A DNA stretch of 64,000 nt from an uncultured Prevotella sp. (GTDB lineage Bacteria; Bacteroidota; Bacteroidia; Bacteroidales; Bacteroidaceae). This document shows, piece after piece, positions 61,387 through 64,000 of the stretch (its first letter is position 1; each line of letters starts with the position of its first letter). The translations under genes were made by a program, and so were the position numbers. The stretch spans positions 1 to 64,000 of the forward strand of contig CAMOGW010000002.1 in NCBI GenBank assembly GCA_946614435.1, in the 5' to 3' direction. Below the pieces are notes generated by a model. That model was given only the letters and a program-made list of their open reading frames with translations, made no database searches and was not told the origin of the DNA.

Positions 61387-63096
61387 CTAGAAATTGTAGT
61401 TATACGATAGTGTGAAACCCTTTTGTGCTGGAATGACGCGACAGACGCCACCTGAACAGTTGATGCCCTCACGGGTACGTCCATAGCCGGCCTGTATGCG
61501 GTGGGAACCGATGTTGAAGGTCACCAGAGCCTGATAGTAGTGGTAGTGGGTATTCTCTGAGTACTGCGCAGGGTCGCTATCACCCACGTTCCACATATCG
61601 CTGAGAGTGAACATCCAATGGGGAGCCAGCGATAGCTCCAGCAGTCCGAATACCCAGTCGCCGTAGTCCTGCTTGGTTTGCATGTACTGCAATTCACAGC
61701 GCAGACGTGTCTTGCGAGCCAGCTGGAACAAACCGTCAGCCACGAAGATGTTGGCACGCACCATGCCGCCATGCTGCTGTATCTGCAACTGGTTGTAGCG
61801 CTGGTTCATATACATCAGGTTCAGTTTGAAGTTTTTCGTGAAACGACGCGTCAGTGTGATGTCCAGGTCCTGGTAGTAGGTCTGGTCGCCCCATTTGAAG
61901 AAGCTCGACTTATAACCATCGGTTCCCGCCAGCTCCATGTTTCCGGCAATGGTGCGTCGGAACTTACCGTCGATGAAGTCGCGGTTGATGCTGCGAACGT
62001 ACGAGAAGTTCACCTTGACGTTCATACCGTATTTGCCACCTAATGCTGTTCCTCGCTTGAAATTATAACCCAACTCCGCCTGATAGGCCCATTCACCGTC
62101 AGTCAGCTGGGTAGCGTATGGATAGAAGGCTGCCAGGGCGTAGGTCTGGTCTTGTGTGAAGGCTGGCAGGTGGTTATACGACGAGGCGTTATAGGTGCTG
62201 TTCTCCTTCCGGCGGCTCACCGATGCCATATTCTCCGAGCGTTTGGCTTGCAGCAGCACACTCAGTCCCTTATGAGAATAGCTGGTTGACAGCATGGCAG
62301 CATTACCTTTTTTATAAATATAGCCGTTGTAGTAGTTGGGGTCTTCTGATTTCTGCGCATACTCTGCCAGAAGGTTCCAGTTCTTGACTTTCAAGGATAA
62401 ACGGGCATCCCACGAATTAACAAACCGAGGAGTGTTCAGTCGGTGTGTCAGGTCTATGAAGATATCGTCATCCGGCTTCTCATGCTTGTTCACCCACGAT
62501 GCTCCAATCATCAGACTGGTACCCTTCTCCTGCATGGCGGGAATCCACTGGTCAATGCTCAGCTCTGCATCGGCACCACTGATGAGTGCATGGTTCCACT
62601 CCCAGTAGCGGCGCTGGAAGCCAGAGAGGGCCTTCAGGCTGACTCCCTTCACGGGGGCTACCATCAGGCGGGCACCTAACAGCGAGTTGTCTATGCCTAA
62701 CGAGCGCTCCTCGTAGGTTCTGAGTATGAAGCCTGAGCCAAACTGCTCGTAGAAGGTTCCCAAAGTCAGTGAGTGGTCCTTCAGCTTCAGTTTCAGCCAC
62801 GCATTGGGCAGACCCGTGCCCTTGAAGTCCTGTTCGAAACCGGGCAGCGGATAGTCCAAGAACTCGAAGCGCACACCGGCATCGACATAGCGGCTCTGCA
62901 TCAGAATGTCAGCATAGCTGTTGGTATTGAAGTCGCCATGCTTCTCTGCACCAATCTTGCTGTCGCTCTGTGGGAACAGCATGTCGCTCTGTATGCTTCC
63001 TGACACGGTGGCCACGTCGGGCGTGTCAGTGTTTGTCTGTCCGTTAACAATCAAAGTTCCCAACAGACATACCAAAGTCAGTACCTGCCGTTTCAT
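61387..63096 (-). CDS. DUF6029-type outer-membrane protein
   Basis: A 569-residue protein with a signal peptide (LTLVCLLGTLIVNG) and many short amphipathic strands in the remainder, ending in a terminal aromatic (NYNF), typical of an outer-membrane beta barrel. It matches the layout of DUF6029. It overlaps the TlpA-like gene by 4 bases (ATGA), so they may cooperate with the Omp28 protein in an envelope redox function. Confidence 0.8.
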   Translation of the reverse strand: MKRQVLTLVCLLGTLIVNGQTNTDTPDVATVSGSIQSDMLFPQSDSKIGAEKHGDFNTNSYADILMQSRYVDAGVRFEFLDYPLPGFEQDFKGTGLPNAWLKLKLKDHSLTLGTFYEQFGSGFILRTYEERSLGIDNSLLGARLMVAPVKGVSLKALSGFQRRYWEWNHALISGADAELSIDQWIPAMQEKGTSLMIGASWVNKHEKPDDDIFIDLTHRLNTPRFVNSWDARLSLKVKNWNLLAEYAQKSEDPNYYNGYIYKKGNAAMLSTSYSHKGLSVLLQAKRSENMASVSRRKENSTYNASSYNHLPAFTQDQTYALAAFYPYATQLTDGEWAYQAELGYNFKRGTALGGKYGMNVKVNFSYVRSINRDFIDGKFRRTIAGNMELAGTDGYKSSFFKWGDQTYYQDLDITLTRRFTKNFKLNLMYMNQRYNQLQIQQHGGMVRANIFVADGLFQLARKTRLRCELQYMQTKQDYGDWVFGLLELSLAPHWMFTLSDMWNVGDSDPAQYSENTHYHYYQALVTFNIGSHRIQAGYGRTREGINCSGGVCRVIPAQKGFTLSYNYNF

Positions 63097-63584
63097 GGCT
63101 TTACCAGTTCACGTACCTTTTCTATGAGTTCCGTCTCAGCACCGTCGGTATAGCCGTTGTGCTTATACACAATCTTGCCCTTGCCGTCAACTATCATCAC
63201 ATAGGGTATCATCTGCACCCCTAACGCACGCTTGAAGTCGCCGTTGGGGTCGAGCAACACCTCATATTCCCAGCCGTGATTATCGACGAGGGGCTTTACT
63301 TTGTTCACATTCTGTGCCTGGTCAATGCTGACGGCAATGAGCTTCACTCCCGTCTCCTGCTGCCAGTCGGCATACACCTCGCTGATGGCATCGAGCTCTC
63401 GGTTACAGGGCTTGCACCACGTGGCGAAGAAGTCGATGATAAACGGTTTACCACCATTCGACAACTCATCAGTCATCACCGTCTTGCCATTGAGATCCTT
63501 CAGCGCCACCTTGGGCAGCTGTGCCTGCATGCCGAGGGCTATGCCCATGAGCAGCAGGATAAAAGTTAGCAATCGTTTTCGCAT
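63093..63584 (-). CDS. TlpA-like secreted thioredoxin
   Basis: A 163-residue thioredoxin-fold protein with a signal peptide (LLTFILLLMGIALGMQA) and active site FFATWCKPCNRE (Cys57, Cys60). A later YVMIVDGKGKIVYKHNGYTDGAETEL is typical. It would reduce disulfides in the envelope. The ATG at 63584 is chosen because it starts the signal peptide; a longer frame to 63677 lacks one. Coupled to DUF6029. Confidence 0.9.
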   Translation of the reverse strand: MRKRLLTFILLLMGIALGMQAQLPKVALKDLNGKTVMTDELSNGGKPFIIDFFATWCKPCNRELDAISEVYADWQQETGVKLIAVSIDQAQNVNKVKPLVDNHGWEYEVLLDPNGDFKRALGVQMIPYVMIVDGKGKIVYKHNGYTDGAETELIEKVRELVKP

Positions 63585-63594
63585 GTTGTTGCTT

Positions 63595-63696
63595 TTATTG
63601 TTTGTTTGATTTCTTTTGCTGGTCGTGGTCAACAACCAACGCAGTCTTACCGTGGTCGATATGTGTGATAATCGCAATATTCCTGATATCCTGCAT
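63595..63696 (-). pseudogene. BipA/TypA N-terminal fragment
   Basis: Thirty-three codons starting MQDIRNIAIITHIDHGKTAL, the start of BipA/TypA GTPase (P-loop HxDHGKT). After ALV the match ends and the frame stops. The full gene would be about 600 codons. It has its own good promoter, so it is probably a copy of the 5' end of the typA gene left by recombination. It could also produce a short peptide. Confidence 0.75.
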
Positions 63697-63720
63697 TGTT
63701 CTTTTTACTTGTTTCGGCTG

Positions 63721-63728
63721 CAAAGATA
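63721..63728 (-). promoter_or_regulatory. Promoter for the BipA fragment and TlpA run
   Basis: On the minus strand TATCTTTG (-7) has a TTTG at complement 63749-63752, exactly 20 bases upstream. It drives the BipA fragment and probably the thioredoxin-DUF6029-Omp28 genes. Confidence 0.75.
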
Positions 63729-63798
63729 GTGCAAAATGAGCGAAAGACCAAAGGAAAGCCTGTTTTTCTTTGACTTTCCCGAAGTGCTTTTCAACATG

Positions 63799-63842
63799 TA
63801 TAGATGTAACCAGCAAACTTGCACTTGCTGGTTACATCTATA
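63799..63842. repeat. Perfect 18-bp inverted repeat
   Basis: TATAGATGTAACCAGCAA and TTGCTGGTTACATCTATA form perfect 18-bp arms around an 8-base loop. Its centre is the same palindromic core found at 48825-48847. It lies between the promoter of the BipA fragment and the tRNA. Confidence 0.9.
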
Positions 63843-63884
63843 GCCTAAGGTAATGTTCAATTTATGATTTGACGATGATTTCGC

Positions 63885-63929
63885 CAAAGAAAAATCCCAA
63901 CCACTTGACTTGTAAGTGATTGGGATTTC
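63885..63929 (-). terminator. Terminator after the tRNA-Gln gene
   Basis: On the minus strand AAATCCCAATCACTTAC pairs with GTGGTTGGGATTT and is followed by TTTC. It lies just downstream of the tRNA 3' end. Confidence 0.7.
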
Positions 63930-63936
63930 GCTTTGT

Positions 63937-64000
63937 TGGGGTACCCGGACTCGAACCAGGAAAGGCAGGACCAGAATCTGCAGTGTTACCATTACACCAT
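63937..64000 (-). tRNA. tRNA-Gln (anticodon CTG), 5' end outside the window
   Basis: On the minus strand the visible part contains a D-arm (GTGT, ACAC), anticodon stem-loop with TTCTGGT giving anticodon CTG, T-arm GGTTCGAGTCC, and acceptor TACCCCA. About seven 5' bases are missing at the right edge. No CCA is encoded. Confidence 0.85.

Overview
The window looks like a chromosome segment from a Prevotella-like member of the Bacteroidales. The evidence is Bacteroidetes-type promoters (TAnnTTTG at -7, with TTTG or TTG about 20 bp upstream), Omp28-, DUF5683- and DUF6029-type proteins, the rsfS-ftsH-cdsA-parA-parB-relA block, InlB-type repeats, and secreted proteins ending in a GLYI-NGKKVV tail. 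The species cannot be named from sequence alone.

Layout. (1) 1-3.2 kb: 3' end of a repeat-rich secreted protein, a small acidic ORF, a MerR-type regulator and an alpha/beta hydrolase. (2) 3.2-8.0 kb: a long non-coding stretch with a promoter and a leader of about 0.6 kb, then a NusG/UpxY-like regulator with a large extra helical domain, an unknown partner, and a Wza-type export lipoprotein. This is the head of a surface-polysaccharide locus. (3) 8.0-13.6 kb: an accessory insertion zone with a ParE-like toxin-antitoxin pair, a GDP-fucose synthase remnant, a compact four-gene operon (CAP12/PycTIR-like TIR protein, ThsB-like TIR protein, four-helix membrane protein, AlbA_2 plus deoxyribosyltransferase-like fusion), and a four-helix-bundle protein. 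No Wzc gene follows Wza. (4) 13.7-33.3 kb: an AT-rich polysaccharide operon with dTDP-rhamnose genes (rfbDCAB), a Wzx flippase, a 4-aminosugar aminotransferase and acyltransferase pair, a Wzy polymerase, several glycosyltransferases, TupA-like ATP-grasp genes, a pyruvyltransferase broken by one stop codon, and a CDP-ribitol/LicD-like module. (5) 33.4-39.7 kb: a nucleotidyltransferase, an unknown protein, a metallophosphoesterase overlapping an Hsp90-like ATPase, and a decapitated AbiH gene. (6) 39.7-44.7 kb: a cassette between two identical 229-bp direct repeats carrying WbuC, an AlbA_2-type regulator, a second sugar aminotransferase and a PglC-like initiating transferase. (7) 44.7-48.7 kb: superoxide dismutase, then a galacturonokinase-like kinase, a nucleotidyltransferase and a UDP-glucuronate 4-epimerase, separated by tandem repeats. 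(8) 49-64 kb, minus strand: pectinesterase, RelA/SpoT, a LysM lytic transglycosylase, DUF5683, ParB, ParA, CdsA, FtsH and RsfS; then a sorted secreted protein, an Omp28-like lipoprotein, DUF6029, a TlpA-like thioredoxin, a BipA N-terminal fragment and a partial tRNA-Gln.

How it fits together. Regions 2 and 4-7 would build, flip, polymerise and export a rhamnose- and aminosugar-containing glycan, probably decorated with ribitol phosphate and uronic acid. Defence-like genes (the TIR operon, the phosphoesterase/Hsp90 pair, the AbiH remnant and the TA pair) sit inside it. Many gene fragments, direct repeats and broken genes show that the locus is being shuffled. The strongest candidate for an undescribed system is the TIR/TIR/membrane/AlbA operon at 9.6-12.4 kb; second is the phosphoesterase/Hsp90 pair at 35.7-39.5 kb.
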